This document shows, in pieces, positions 8,558 to 16,925 of a DNA stretch of 64,000 nucleotides. The stretch lies in assembly GCF_014692875.1 (NCBI RefSeq), contig NZ_CP061171.1:1178001-1242000 (forward strand). The letters are read 5' to 3'. A program made the translations under genes and the position numbers. Positions within the stretch are counted from its first letter, which is position 1, and each line of letters begins with the position of its first letter. A model generated the notes under the pieces. That model was not told where the DNA came from. It ran no database searches and was given only the letters and a program-made list of their open reading frames with translations. This stretch comes from Pedobacter riviphilus (GTDB taxonomy: Bacteria; Bacteroidota; Bacteroidia; Sphingobacteriales; Sphingobacteriaceae).

Positions 8558-9544
8558 ATGTGTTGCAGTAGTTCAATTGAAAGAGATAAAGCATTGATGG
8601 GAGCGCCTGAAGCGTTCGATATTAGTGCTGTAAAGGGGATGAAATTCTTCGACCCACATGTTCACATGACTTCGAGAACAACAGACGATTACCAGGCGAT
8701 GGCCGATGCAGGAGTTGTTGCTTTGATAGAACCTGCATTTTGGTTGGGGCAGCCGCGTACTGGCTTGGATAGTTTTAGAGATTACTATAGTAGCCTGATC
8801 GGCTGGGAGCGTTTCCGTTCTTCTCAATTTGGCATTAAACATTATTGTACCATCGGACTTAACTCAAGAGAGGCCAATAATGAAAGCCTGGCAGAGCAGG
8901 TAATGGAAATACTGCCTTTGTTTATCTATAAAGAAGGTGTAGTTGGCGTGGGCGAAATCGGCTTCGACGATCAAACTGCGGCTGAAGAAAAATATTACAG
9001 ATTACAACTTCAGCTTGCTAAAGAAGCAGGTTTACCCGTACAGGTGCACACGCCACACCGCGATAAGAAAAAAGGTACCCAGCGGAGTATGGATATTGCT
9101 TTGGAACATGGCCTCGATCCTTATAGCGTAATTATCGACCATAATAATGAAGAGACGGTAAAAGAGGTATTAGATAGAGGCTTTTGGGCTGCTTTTACCA
9201 TTTATCCGTTTACTAAAATGGGTAACGAGCGCATGGTAGAAATTGTAAAACAATACGGCGCAGAACGTATTATGGTTAATTCAGCTGCTGATTGGGGCAT
9301 CAGCGATCCTTTGGCAGTACCAAAAACCGCTGCTTTAATGAAAATGCGTGGTTTAAGCGATCAGGATATTGAACTGGTTACTTACCGTAATGCGATTACT
9401 GCATTTGCACAGAGCGGACAGCTGGATGAAGCCGATTTCGACGCACAAAAAAATGTAGACCTTACCGAAAAATTTGAAGGTAACACCATTTTACGGGGCG
9501 GACAGCAACCAAGAACAGATAAATCGTCTATCATCATCAGCTAA
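8558..9544 (+). CDS. eboB: EboB, TatD-type metal-dependent hydrolase
   Basis: A 328-residue TIM-barrel amidohydrolase-superfamily enzyme. Metal ligands expected for the TatD type are visible: His34 and His36 in DPHVH, Glu133 in VGEIGFD, His164 in VQVHTPH, His195 in IIDHNN, and Asp245 in NSAADWG. The N terminus MCCSSS is unusual and does not form a convincing lipobox because no hydrophobic core precedes it. EboB is the hydrolase of the ebo cluster; its substrate is unknown, so TatD DNase activity should not be assumed. It ends five bases before eboC. Confidence 0.88.
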   Translation: MCCSSSIERDKALMGAPEAFDISAVKGMKFFDPHVHMTSRTTDDYQAMADAGVVALIEPAFWLGQPRTGLDSFRDYYSSLIGWERFRSSQFGIKHYCTIGLNSREANNESLAEQVMEILPLFIYKEGVVGVGEIGFDDQTAAEEKYYRLQLQLAKEAGLPVQVHTPHRDKKKGTQRSMDIALEHGLDPYSVIIDHNNEETVKEVLDRGFWAAFTIYPFTKMGNERMVEIVKQYGAERIMVNSAADWGISDPLAVPKTAALMKMRGLSDQDIELVTYRNAITAFAQSGQLDEADFDAQKNVDLTEKFEGNTILRGGQQPRTDKSSIIIS

Positions 9545-9549
9545 AAGCA

Positions 9550-10434
9550 TTGAAAAAAGTAATTGTTTATCTGCGCATGATGCGCCCTGCCAATATTGTA
9601 ACATCAGTAGCCGATATTTTGGCAGGAATTGCCATTTCTGGAATTTTAAGCAATGGATTTTCTATTCCATGGTTGCCCATTGTATTTTTAGCCGCATCAA
9701 CAGCCTGTTTATATGGAGGAGGAATCGTTTTTAACGATGTTTTTGATGCTGATCTGGATAAAATAGAGCGCCCGGAGCGGGCTATTCCGAGTGGCGCAAT
9801 CAGTTTACAGCGTGCAACTACTTTGGGAAGTTTGTTGCTCTTTGCCGGAATTGCTTTGGCTGCATTAAATAGTTTAACATCGGGGTTATTGGCACTTCTG
9901 GTGGCCGTTTTCGCTTTGCTTTATAATAAATTTGGTAAACACCATTCTTTTTTCGGACCGTTGAATATGGGCTTATGCCGTGGATTTAACCTGCTGCTGG
10001 GCTTGAGTATTGTGCCAGAAATGCTATACAGTCATTATTATTTAGCCATTATTCCTGTAATTTATATCTTCTCCATTACGATGACCAGCCGTGGCGAAGT
10101 TCATGGAGGCCATGCTAAAAACTTATATCTGGCCGCCTTTCTGTATGCAATTGTGATCTGCGCTATTGCTTATTTTGCTTTTGTAAACGATAGGTTGCTG
10201 TGGTCGCTGCTGTTTCTGGTTCCTTTTACTTTTATGATTTTCAGGCCACTTTTAAAAGCCATAAAAGAGCCTATTGGTAAAAATATCGGCGGGGCGGTAA
10301 AAGCCGGCGTCATTTCACTTATTTTGATGGATGCAGCCTGGGCTGTAACTTTCGATGCCCTGATTTTGGCTTTTATCATTGCGGCTTTATTGCCGTTATC
10401 CATTTGGCTCTCTAAATTATTCGCCGTTACTTAA
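9550..10434 (+). CDS. eboC: EboC, UbiA-family prenyltransferase
   Basis: A 294-residue integral membrane protein with about eight or nine helices. The first Asp-rich motif is clear (NDVFDADLD, residues 62-70), which in UbiA enzymes binds the Mg-prenyl-diphosphate. The usual second Asp-rich motif is replaced by SRGEVHGGH (180-188). No ATG lies at the expected N terminus; TTG at 9550 gives LKKVIVYLRMMRPAN, while ATG at 9577 would start at MMRPAN. It should attach a prenyl group to an aromatic or polar acceptor in the membrane, making a lipid-linked intermediate; the acceptor is unknown. Confidence 0.88.
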   Translation: MKKVIVYLRMMRPANIVTSVADILAGIAISGILSNGFSIPWLPIVFLAASTACLYGGGIVFNDVFDADLDKIERPERAIPSGAISLQRATTLGSLLLFAGIALAALNSLTSGLLALLVAVFALLYNKFGKHHSFFGPLNMGLCRGFNLLLGLSIVPEMLYSHYYLAIIPVIYIFSITMTSRGEVHGGHAKNLYLAAFLYAIVICAIAYFAFVNDRLLWSLLFLVPFTFMIFRPLLKAIKEPIGKNIGGAVKAGVISLILMDAAWAVTFDALILAFIIAALLPLSIWLSKLFAVT

Positions 10435-10461
10435 CCATCAAACACACATTCTCAAATTGAT

Positions 10462-11625
10462 ATGGAACATTTACATCAATCCTTTACCGTACAATATAAT
10501 TATAATGTTTTCTTTACTTCATCGCTTTTTTTGCCTGAAAACGAACTGTTAAACAGTTTTTTAGTTAACCTAAATCCGGCTGTTGCAGTAAAGAAGATTT
10601 TGTTTGTAATAGATGAAGGTGTAGCAAATGCACACAAAGAGCTTAATAACCAGATTAAAACCTATTTTGCAAAATACCCTCAAACGGAGCTCGTTCAGGA
10701 TATCTTAGTTATTCCTGGGGGAGAACAAGTGAAAAACGACACTAAATATTTTGATCAGGTATTGGAAGCCATCCATATTCATGGTATCGACAGGCATTCG
10801 TTTGTTGCTGCAATAGGTGGCGGTGCAGTACTCGATATGGTAGGTTATGCAGCAACGGTTGCACATCGCGGTATTAAACACATCAGAATTCCAAGTACTG
10901 TGCTTTCACAGAACGATTCGGGTGTTGGGGTAAAAAACGGAATCAATTATTTTAATAAAAAGAACTTTTTGGGCACTTTTTCGCCACCTGTTGCTGTTTT
11001 TAATGATGAAATCTTTTTAAGTACTTTATCCGATCGTGATTGGCGATCAGGTATCGCCGAAGCAATTAAAGTGGCGCTGATTAAAGACCGCCAATTTTTT
11101 GAGTGGCTGGAAGTGAATGCCATTGCGCTTGCAAATCGGGATACCACAGCCATGAACTACCAGATTTGGAAATGCGCAAAACTCCACATGGAGCATATCC
11201 GCAGTGCCGATCCTTTTGAAAATGGTTCGGCCCGACCGTTGGATTTTGGCCATTGGAGTGCACATAAACTAGAATACTTAACCAATTTCGAAGTGAGGCA
11301 TGGCGAAGCTGTTGCCATGGGTATTGCCTTAGATACCGTATATTCCAATTTATCGGACAGGATCAGTGCAGAAGATGCTCAAAGGGTAATCAACCTGATT
11401 CAGCAACTTGGCTTCGAGTTAACACATCCATTGTTACAGGTTAGCGAAGGCAATAGCCCAATTTTGCAGGGACTGGAAGAATTTAGGGAACATCTTGGCG
11501 GCGAGCTAACCATCACTTTACTTACGGGCCTGGGCAGTGGCGAGGAAGTGCATGAAATTGATGCCAATATTTTAAAACAAGCAGCAGAAAATTTAAATAA
11601 CCAAACCGCTATTATTCAACATTAA
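10462..11625 (+). CDS. eboD: EboD, 3-dehydroquinate-synthase-like sugar-phosphate cyclase
   Basis: A 387-residue NAD-dependent cyclase of the AroB superfamily. The nucleotide loop GGGAVLDMVGY is at about 119-129. The substrate loop reads IPSTVLSQNDSGVGVKNGIN. Zn ligands expected from the family are Glu200 (SGIAEAIK), His264 (DFGHWSAHK) and His280 (VRHGEAVAMG). It is a divergent paralogue rather than the housekeeping AroB, and it is embedded between EboC and EboE with spacings of 27 and 3 bases. The product is probably a cyclitol or deoxy-cyclic acid used by the other Ebo enzymes; this is inference from the family. Confidence 0.9.
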   Translation: MEHLHQSFTVQYNYNVFFTSSLFLPENELLNSFLVNLNPAVAVKKILFVIDEGVANAHKELNNQIKTYFAKYPQTELVQDILVIPGGEQVKNDTKYFDQVLEAIHIHGIDRHSFVAAIGGGAVLDMVGYAATVAHRGIKHIRIPSTVLSQNDSGVGVKNGINYFNKKNFLGTFSPPVAVFNDEIFLSTLSDRDWRSGIAEAIKVALIKDRQFFEWLEVNAIALANRDTTAMNYQIWKCAKLHMEHIRSADPFENGSARPLDFGHWSAHKLEYLTNFEVRHGEAVAMGIALDTVYSNLSDRISAEDAQRVINLIQQLGFELTHPLLQVSEGNSPILQGLEEFREHLGGELTITLLTGLGSGEEVHEIDANILKQAAENLNNQTAIIQH

Positions 11626-11628
11626 GCT

Positions 11629-12801
11629 ATGAAATTAACTTCTGGCCATTTAACCTTCTGTACCAATATTTATGCAGGCGAAAACTGGATGGCACATTTT
11701 GCTGTGCTGAAGGCTAGTTTTCCGGTATTGAAAGCGCAACTGTCGCCTAATGCACCGATGGGCATCGGTTTACGTCTTTCCAATCTCGCCAGTATCGAAT
11801 TGTTGGAAGATCATCATCTGGAATCGTTTAAGCAATGGCTGGAGCAGGAAGGTGGATATGTTTTCACCATGAATGGATTTCCATATGGCGGTTTTCATCA
11901 TACCAGGGTTAAAGATCAGGTACATGCACCCGATTGGACAACGGAAGATCGCGTTGAATATACACTCCGCTTGGCCAAAATCCTTTCACAATTGCTTCCT
12001 GACGATATGGATGGGGGCATTTCAACCTCGCCATTAAGTTATAAGCCCTGGTTTACAAATGCCGAGGCAAGAAAAAATGCCACTGCCAGAGCAACTGCCA
12101 ATATGATGAAGGTTGCCGAGGGGTTAAATCACATACAGCGCCAAAGCGGCAAGGTGATCCATTTGGATATTGAACCCGAACCTGATGGTTTTCTTGAATC
12201 TGGTGCAGAATTTATTGATTGGTACGAAAATGTACTTTTACCTGTCGGGAATGATGAAAACCTGATCAAAAATCACATCCGTTTGTGTTATGATGTTTGT
12301 CATTTCGCAATCGGTTACGAACCGCATACAGCCATTATCAACGAATTGCAAGAGAAAGGCATTAAAATTGGGAAAATCCAGATCAGTGCTGCGCTAAAAG
12401 CTAAATTGCCAGCATCTGTTTCGGAAAGAGCCGCGGTATTGGATCAGCTCGGCCGCTTTGATGAACCTACTTATCTTCATCAGGTAATAGCAAGAAAAGA
12501 TGATGGATCGCTATTGCGCTATCCCGATCTTGAAGATGCAATGGCTGAAGGCGAAAATCTGGCGGTACAGGAGTGGCGCGCACATTTCCATGTACCTATT
12601 TTTGTTGAAGATATGGGCTTAATCCAATCTACACAGTCAGACATTATCGAGGTACTAAACTTGCAAAAAAATAGCCCTTTTACTACTCATTTGGAAGTAG
12701 AAACTTATACCTGGGAGGTTTTACCAACAGCTTTGAAAGCGCCTTTAAACGATTCCATCATCAGGGAACTGGCCTGGGTAAAAACATTATTAGAACAGTA
12801 G
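11629..12801 (+). CDS. eboE: EboE, metabolite-traffic TIM-barrel protein
   Basis: A 390-residue protein resembling sugar-phosphate isomerase/epimerase TIM barrels. Recognisable EboE segments are NGFPYGGFHHTRVK (82-95), HLDIEPEPDGFLE (178-190) and LCYDVCHFAIGYE (219-231), which supply plausible metal ligands Glu182, Glu184, Asp222 and His225. Three bases separate it from both eboD and eboF, so the three are tightly coupled. It is annotated in other genomes as metabolite traffic protein EboE; direct enzymology is lacking. No signal peptide is present, so it should act in the cytoplasm. Confidence 0.9.
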   Translation: MKLTSGHLTFCTNIYAGENWMAHFAVLKASFPVLKAQLSPNAPMGIGLRLSNLASIELLEDHHLESFKQWLEQEGGYVFTMNGFPYGGFHHTRVKDQVHAPDWTTEDRVEYTLRLAKILSQLLPDDMDGGISTSPLSYKPWFTNAEARKNATARATANMMKVAEGLNHIQRQSGKVIHLDIEPEPDGFLESGAEFIDWYENVLLPVGNDENLIKNHIRLCYDVCHFAIGYEPHTAIINELQEKGIKIGKIQISAALKAKLPASVSERAAVLDQLGRFDEPTYLHQVIARKDDGSLLRYPDLEDAMAEGENLAVQEWRAHFHVPIFVEDMGLIQSTQSDIIEVLNLQKNSPFTTHLEVETYTWEVLPTALKAPLNDSIIRELAWVKTLLEQ

Positions 12802-12804
12802 ATT

Positions 12805-14154
12805 ATGCATAAAACCGTTGTTATTGACATAGTAGGCCTATCTTCATCCGTAATAGGAGCGCATACGCCTTTTATCCAAAAATATATTTCTGAAAACCAC
12901 TTCAACACCATCGAACCCTTGTTGCCGGCGGTTACCACTTCGGTACAGTCGAGTTATCTTACAGGTAAATATCCATCAGAAAACGGTATTGTAGGGAATG
13001 GATGGTACGATCATGCCGATGCTGAAATTAAATTCTGGAAGCAGTCTAACAAACTGGTAAATGCAGAAAAAATATGGGACCTGGCCAAAAAAGAAGATCC
13101 AAACTTTACCTGTGCCAATATGTTCTGGTGGTACAACATGTACTCTACGGTTGATTATTCGGTAACACCACGCCCGAATTACCTGGCCGATGGGCGTAAA
13201 TTACCCGATTGTTATTCGCAGCCGGCCGAACTGCGCGACCATTTACAGGCTAAACTGGGACAGTTTCCTTTGTTTCAGTTCTGGGGGCCTGGTGCAAATA
13301 TTAAATCAACGAGATGGATTGCAGATGCCTCAATGGAAACTGAAAAGCTGTACAATCCTACGCTAACCTTAATTTATTTGCCCCATTTAGACTATTGCCT
13401 GCAAAAGTTTGGTCCTGAGCTAGATAAAATCAGTACGGAGCTAAAAGAAATCGATCAGGTGGTAGAAGAATTGGTGCGTTTTTATGAAGGCAGGGGTGCA
13501 CGCATTATTTTACTTTCTGAATATGGTATTGCGCCTGTAAACAAGCCAATTCACCTTAACCGTTTGTTCAGGGAAAACGGATTAATCCAGATCCGTGAAG
13601 AAAGAGGCTTAGAGCTGCTCGATCCGGGTGCTTCAAAGGCGTTTGTAGTAGCCGACCACCAGGTAGCACATGTTTACATTAATGATAAAAGTGTAACTGA
13701 ACAGGTAAAGGCTTTATTGAAAAGTGTACCTGATATTGAGTTGGTTCTCGATAAAACAGAACAGGAGAAATATCACATTAATCATGACCGTTCGGGCGAT
13801 TTGGTACTGGTTGCCAAAGAAAACAGCTGGTTTACCTATTATTTTTGGCTGGATGATGCTAAAGCGCCAGATTATGCGCGGGTAGTTGATATTCATAAAA
13901 AACCGGGTTACGATCCCGTAGAAATGTTCATGACCTCTAAATTGAGGGCAGGGTATAAACTTTTAAGGAAAAAAGCCGGTTTCCGTTACGTAATGGATGT
14001 AATTCCGCTTGATGCCACTTTGGTTAAAGGATCGCACGGTAGCATTAAAGTAGCTGATCGGTTTAAACCTGTTCTGGTTACTTCAAAAGCAATTGATAAA
14101 ACCTTAAAGGCACCAGATGTTTATCAGGTGATTTGGGATAGTTTAACTGTTTAA
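12805..14154 (+). CDS. eboF: EboF, nucleotide-pyrophosphatase/phosphodiesterase-like protein
   Basis: A 449-residue member of the alkaline-phosphatase superfamily, closest in layout to nucleotide pyrophosphatase/phosphodiesterases. Asp8 (VIDIVGL) and Thr44/Thr45 in PAVTTSVQSSYLTG fit the first metal ligand and nucleophile; HLD at 194-196 and HGS near residue 419 fit later ligands. The usual central D-H-G motif is replaced by SEYG (238-241). There is no signal peptide. It closes the ebo operon, three bases after eboE. It probably cleaves or transfers a phosphodiester on the pathway intermediate; the substrate is unknown. Confidence 0.87.
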   Translation: MHKTVVIDIVGLSSSVIGAHTPFIQKYISENHFNTIEPLLPAVTTSVQSSYLTGKYPSENGIVGNGWYDHADAEIKFWKQSNKLVNAEKIWDLAKKEDPNFTCANMFWWYNMYSTVDYSVTPRPNYLADGRKLPDCYSQPAELRDHLQAKLGQFPLFQFWGPGANIKSTRWIADASMETEKLYNPTLTLIYLPHLDYCLQKFGPELDKISTELKEIDQVVEELVRFYEGRGARIILLSEYGIAPVNKPIHLNRLFRENGLIQIREERGLELLDPGASKAFVVADHQVAHVYINDKSVTEQVKALLKSVPDIELVLDKTEQEKYHINHDRSGDLVLVAKENSWFTYYFWLDDAKAPDYARVVDIHKKPGYDPVEMFMTSKLRAGYKLLRKKAGFRYVMDVIPLDATLVKGSHGSIKVADRFKPVLVTSKAIDKTLKAPDVYQVIWDSLTV

Positions 14155-14328
14155 AAAATAGCCGTTCTACTGATCTGATGGTTATCGGATCAGCAGGATG
14201 ATCGCATTTAAGAAGTATCTTGTTGAGTTCAAGTTCAAATAAATTAAGCTTTTTAAGAGTTTATCTACAGACTTCAGTTCGATTAATTTATTCATACTGA
14301 CTAATTTTAAGCTCGTGAAACTAGCGCG

Positions 14329-14445
14329 ATCGTCATGCTGAATTTATTTTATTAGCAGTTTTTATCGTTTCAAAGGCCTAATAGCTACTTCGTGGTCAGC
14401 ATCTTTACTGCTAAATAGACCCTGAAATAAATTCAGGGTGACGGT
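14329..14445. repeat. Palindromic intergenic repeat in the 363-bp gap after eboF
   Basis: The gap 14155-14517 has no gene. It contains CGTCATGCTGAATTTATTT near 14331-14349 and the inverted counterpart CTGAAATAAATTCAG (14422-14436) followed by GGTGACGG. This is a diverged member of the CTGAACTTGTTTCAG family also found at 32941 and 47685. A weaker pair CTGATC/GATCAG lies just after the eboF stop. The remaining sequence shows nothing recognisable. Confidence 0.65.
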
Positions 14446-14517
14446 TATGAACGAAAAATGTCTTCAGTATACCTTTAAAAGAATATTAATAATCGAAATG
14501 AGGTTACAAGATTATTA

Positions 14518-14916
14518 TTACTCCCGTACAAACCTATAGCCGCAACCTTCAATACAGGGCGGATTAAGCAGCAGCGATTTTGCCGAAACTTTGTAATAAT
14601 AAGTCAATGGCATTTTATAAGTATTGCTGTAAACCTCCATTCTTATGCTATCCAAAATCTTGAATGCATATAAATCCGGGATGGCATCACCTTCAAATTT
14701 ACCGGCTTTGTCTGCCGATTTGTTTAGAATAAGGTATTTGGCCTCGCCGGTTACCTTTTTATATCTGCCACTTCCATCACCGGGATCCTGCATCGTTTCG
14801 ATGAGTTTCCATTTACCATAAACTTCACCAGGTCCATCAATACCTTTATCGGTTTTCTTGCATGATATATACAAAAGACCTGTTGTAGCCAGGATGAGTA
14901 ATACTATCTTTTTCAT
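14518..14916 (-). CDS. Small lipocalin-like lipoprotein, function unknown
   Basis: A 132-residue protein with a lipoprotein signal (MKKIVLLILATTGLLYISCKK, acylated Cys19). The mature domain starts with VYGKWKLIETMQDPGDGSG and ends with CIEGCGYRFVRE, a layout found in many short Bacteroidota lipoproteins of the lipocalin-like type. The two cysteines in CIEGC are close enough to form a disulfide. No ligand or enzyme activity can be assigned. It is monocistronic and convergent with the ebo operon. Confidence 0.75.
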   Translation of the reverse strand: MKKIVLLILATTGLLYISCKKTDKGIDGPGEVYGKWKLIETMQDPGDGSGRYKKVTGEAKYLILNKSADKAGKFEGDAIPDLYAFKILDSIRMEVYSNTYKMPLTYYYKVSAKSLLLNPPCIEGCGYRFVRE

Positions 14917-14977
14917 AAAGCTTTAATTTACAGCTTATACGGTGCAGAGAATCCAAACGCTACATTGGAATTGTCTT

Positions 14978-15901
14978 TTAATTAAACATTTTTCTAAATG
15001 CCAATGGCGATACCTTCGTTTTTGCTTTGAATAATTTATTAAATGATTGTGGGTGTTCAAAGCCCAGTTCATATGCCACTTCGCTCACTGATAAATTGGT
15101 GCCTGATAATTTTTCTTTTGCTTTTTCGATCAGTTTCTGGTGGATATGCTGTTGTGCATTCTGTCCGGTTAGCGAACGGAGTAGATCGCTTAAATAACTT
15201 GGGGAAACATTTAAATGATCGGAAAGGTACTGTACCGTTGGTAAGCCTTTAAGCATGGTTACTTTATTGTTAAAATATTCCTCTAACAATTCTTCGAGTT
15301 TTTGCAAAAGGCCATTGTTTAATACCTTGCGCGTAATAAACTGCCGTTTGTAAAAGCGGTTGCTGTAATTTAACAACAGTTCGATCTGCGTGATGATCAC
15401 ATCCTGGCTAAAATCGTCAATCCTGCTGTTCAGTTCTTCCTCAATATTCTTAAAAATAGCAATAATAGTGTTTTTTTCTTTTTCCGATAGGTGCAATGCC
15501 TCGTTGGCTGCGTATGAAAAGAAACCATAACTTTTGATTTTTTTTGCTATTGGATAAGACAGTAAAAAATCGGGATGGATCAATAAAGTAAATAAGGAGC
15601 AAACACTTGAGCTTAAATCCTCTTCATGACCAATAATCTGGTTGGGCGCAGCAAATAATAAACCACCTTCATCAAAATCATAATAACTCTGACCATATTT
15701 TAGCCTGCCACTTAATTTTGGTTTATACGAAATCTTATAAAAATTTAGGATATGCGAATTAGGCTGCCCGTTCATTTCAACCGGATGATCTTCATTGTTG
15801 ATCAAGCTGATCAAGGGGTGTTTAGGCTGGGGCAGGCCCAACATCCGGTGTGCTTCTGTTAACGAGCTGAATTTATAGGGATTATTCTCTACCTTTTTCA
15901 T
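14978..15901 (-). CDS. AraC-family transcriptional regulator
   Basis: A 307-residue regulator with an N-terminal cupin-like effector domain (about residues 40-160) and a C-terminal double HTH (VQYLSDHLNVSPSYLSDLLR and VAEVAYELGFEHPQSFNKLF-like, ending in SPLAFRKMFN). It sits downstream of an SDR gene on the same strand, a common pair in Bacteroidota in which the AraC protein controls the oxidoreductase. A 13-bp inverted repeat overlaps a TAnnTTTG element just before its ATG, and 21-bp-spaced direct repeats lie before the SDR. The effector is unknown. Confidence 0.9.
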   Translation of the reverse strand: MKKVENNPYKFSSLTEAHRMLGLPQPKHPLISLINNEDHPVEMNGQPNSHILNFYKISYKPKLSGRLKYGQSYYDFDEGGLLFAAPNQIIGHEEDLSSSVCSLFTLLIHPDFLLSYPIAKKIKSYGFFSYAANEALHLSEKEKNTIIAIFKNIEEELNSRIDDFSQDVIITQIELLLNYSNRFYKRQFITRKVLNNGLLQKLEELLEEYFNNKVTMLKGLPTVQYLSDHLNVSPSYLSDLLRSLTGQNAQQHIHQKLIEKAKEKLSGTNLSVSEVAYELGFEHPQSFNKLFKAKTKVSPLAFRKMFN

Positions 15902-15915
15902 ATTGATGTGTACAA

Positions 15916-15949
15916 ATATAACCGATTAGCCTGTGTTAATCGGTTATAT
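15916..15949. promoter_or_regulatory. 13-bp perfect inverted repeat overlapping a -7 element
   Basis: ATATAACCGATTA (15916-15928) and TAATCGGTTATAT (15937-15949) are perfect complements around eight bases. The minus-strand TATATTTG at 15920-15913 is an exact -7 element inside it, 11 bases before the AraC ATG. It could be a repressor operator or, less likely because no T-run follows, a terminator for the upstream SDR. Confidence 0.6.
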
Positions 15950-15966
15950 GGTTGATTTCTGATTAA

Positions 15967-16827
15967 TTAACCCTGCGCTGCATTCGATACGGTTTCCCAT
16001 TCCTCCCAGGTTGCCATTCGCTCTGCGTATGCTGTACGTATCCATGGCAGGTTATGGCTACCCAGGAAAAAGCGTAAAGGCGGGTGCTCTGCATCAACAA
16101 TTTTGAAAACGGCCTCCGGTGTTGCCTCCGGATTGCCTCTCTCCAATTGCTGTAAACCTTCAAAAAACTTTGCTTTAAAGTCGGCATATACATCTAATCC
16201 GTCTGCAAACTTTAAAGAAGCCTGACTTCCGAATTCGGTGGCATAAGCGCCTGGTTCGATAATGGTTACTTTGATCCCAAACGATTTTACCTCTGCAGCC
16301 AGGCTTTCGTGAATAGCCTCAAATGCCCATTTTGATGAACTATAATACCCAATAACCGGTAAAACTACGTGACCAAGGTTGCTGGATGTACCTAAAATGT
16401 GGCCATACCCCTGCTTGCGTAATATCGGCAGTGCAGCTTGTATAACAGCTACTGCTCCAAAAATGTTGGTATTGTACATGGCTTTAACCTGGTTAATGGT
16501 AGCTTCTTCAATAGTACCTACAAGCGAATAACCCGCATTATTTAAAACAACGTCCAATCGCCCGAAATGTTCGTGCGCCTGTTGAACGGTTTTTTCTACC
16601 TGATCGTAATTGGTTACATCAAGTTCCAGGGTCAATACATTTTCTTTGTACTTTTCCTGAAGATCGGCAATGTCCGATAGGTTTCTTGCCGTTGCTGCCA
16701 CCTTATCGCCACGTTCTAAGGCTGCTGTTGCCCATACACGCCCAAATCCGCGAGATGCACCTGTAATAAACCAGACCTTATTAACTGTTTGGGTATTTTT
16801 ACCCTTATTTTTCTGTTGATATTCCAT
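15967..16827 (-). CDS. SDR-family oxidoreductase
   Basis: A classical short-chain dehydrogenase of 286 residues when started at the ATG at 16827 (MEYQQKNKG); an upstream in-frame start at 16866 would add 13 residues that look non-coding. The cofactor loop TGASRGFG, the NNAG motif in VVLNNAGYS and the catalytic YSSSK are all present, so it should be active and bind NADP(H) or NAD(H). The substrate is unknown. Direct repeats 53-82 bases upstream may bind the downstream AraC regulator. Confidence 0.9.
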   Translation of the reverse strand: MEYQQKNKGKNTQTVNKVWFITGASRGFGRVWATAALERGDKVAATARNLSDIADLQEKYKENVLTLELDVTNYDQVEKTVQQAHEHFGRLDVVLNNAGYSLVGTIEEATINQVKAMYNTNIFGAVAVIQAALPILRKQGYGHILGTSSNLGHVVLPVIGYYSSSKWAFEAIHESLAAEVKSFGIKVTIIEPGAYATEFGSQASLKFADGLDVYADFKAKFFEGLQQLERGNPEATPEAVFKIVDAEHPPLRFFLGSHNLPWIRTAYAERMATWEEWETVSNAAQG

Positions 16828-16879
16828 AATTTTTATCTGAATAAATGATGGTTCAAAGGTGGGCAAGGTATGATGCTCA

Positions 16880-16909
16880 TTTGTAGCCTAATTGAGGGCT
16901 TTTGTAGCC
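16880..16909 (-). promoter_or_regulatory. Direct repeats with 21-bp period upstream of the SDR
   Basis: TTTGTAGCC occurs at 16880-16888 and again at 16901-16909, exactly two helical turns apart. This is the usual layout of an AraC-family operator. CTCATTT/AAATGAG (16876-16882, 16911-16917) flank the pair. The AraC gene two positions downstream is the likely partner. Confidence 0.5.
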
Positions 16910-16925
16910 AAAATGAGAAAATACA

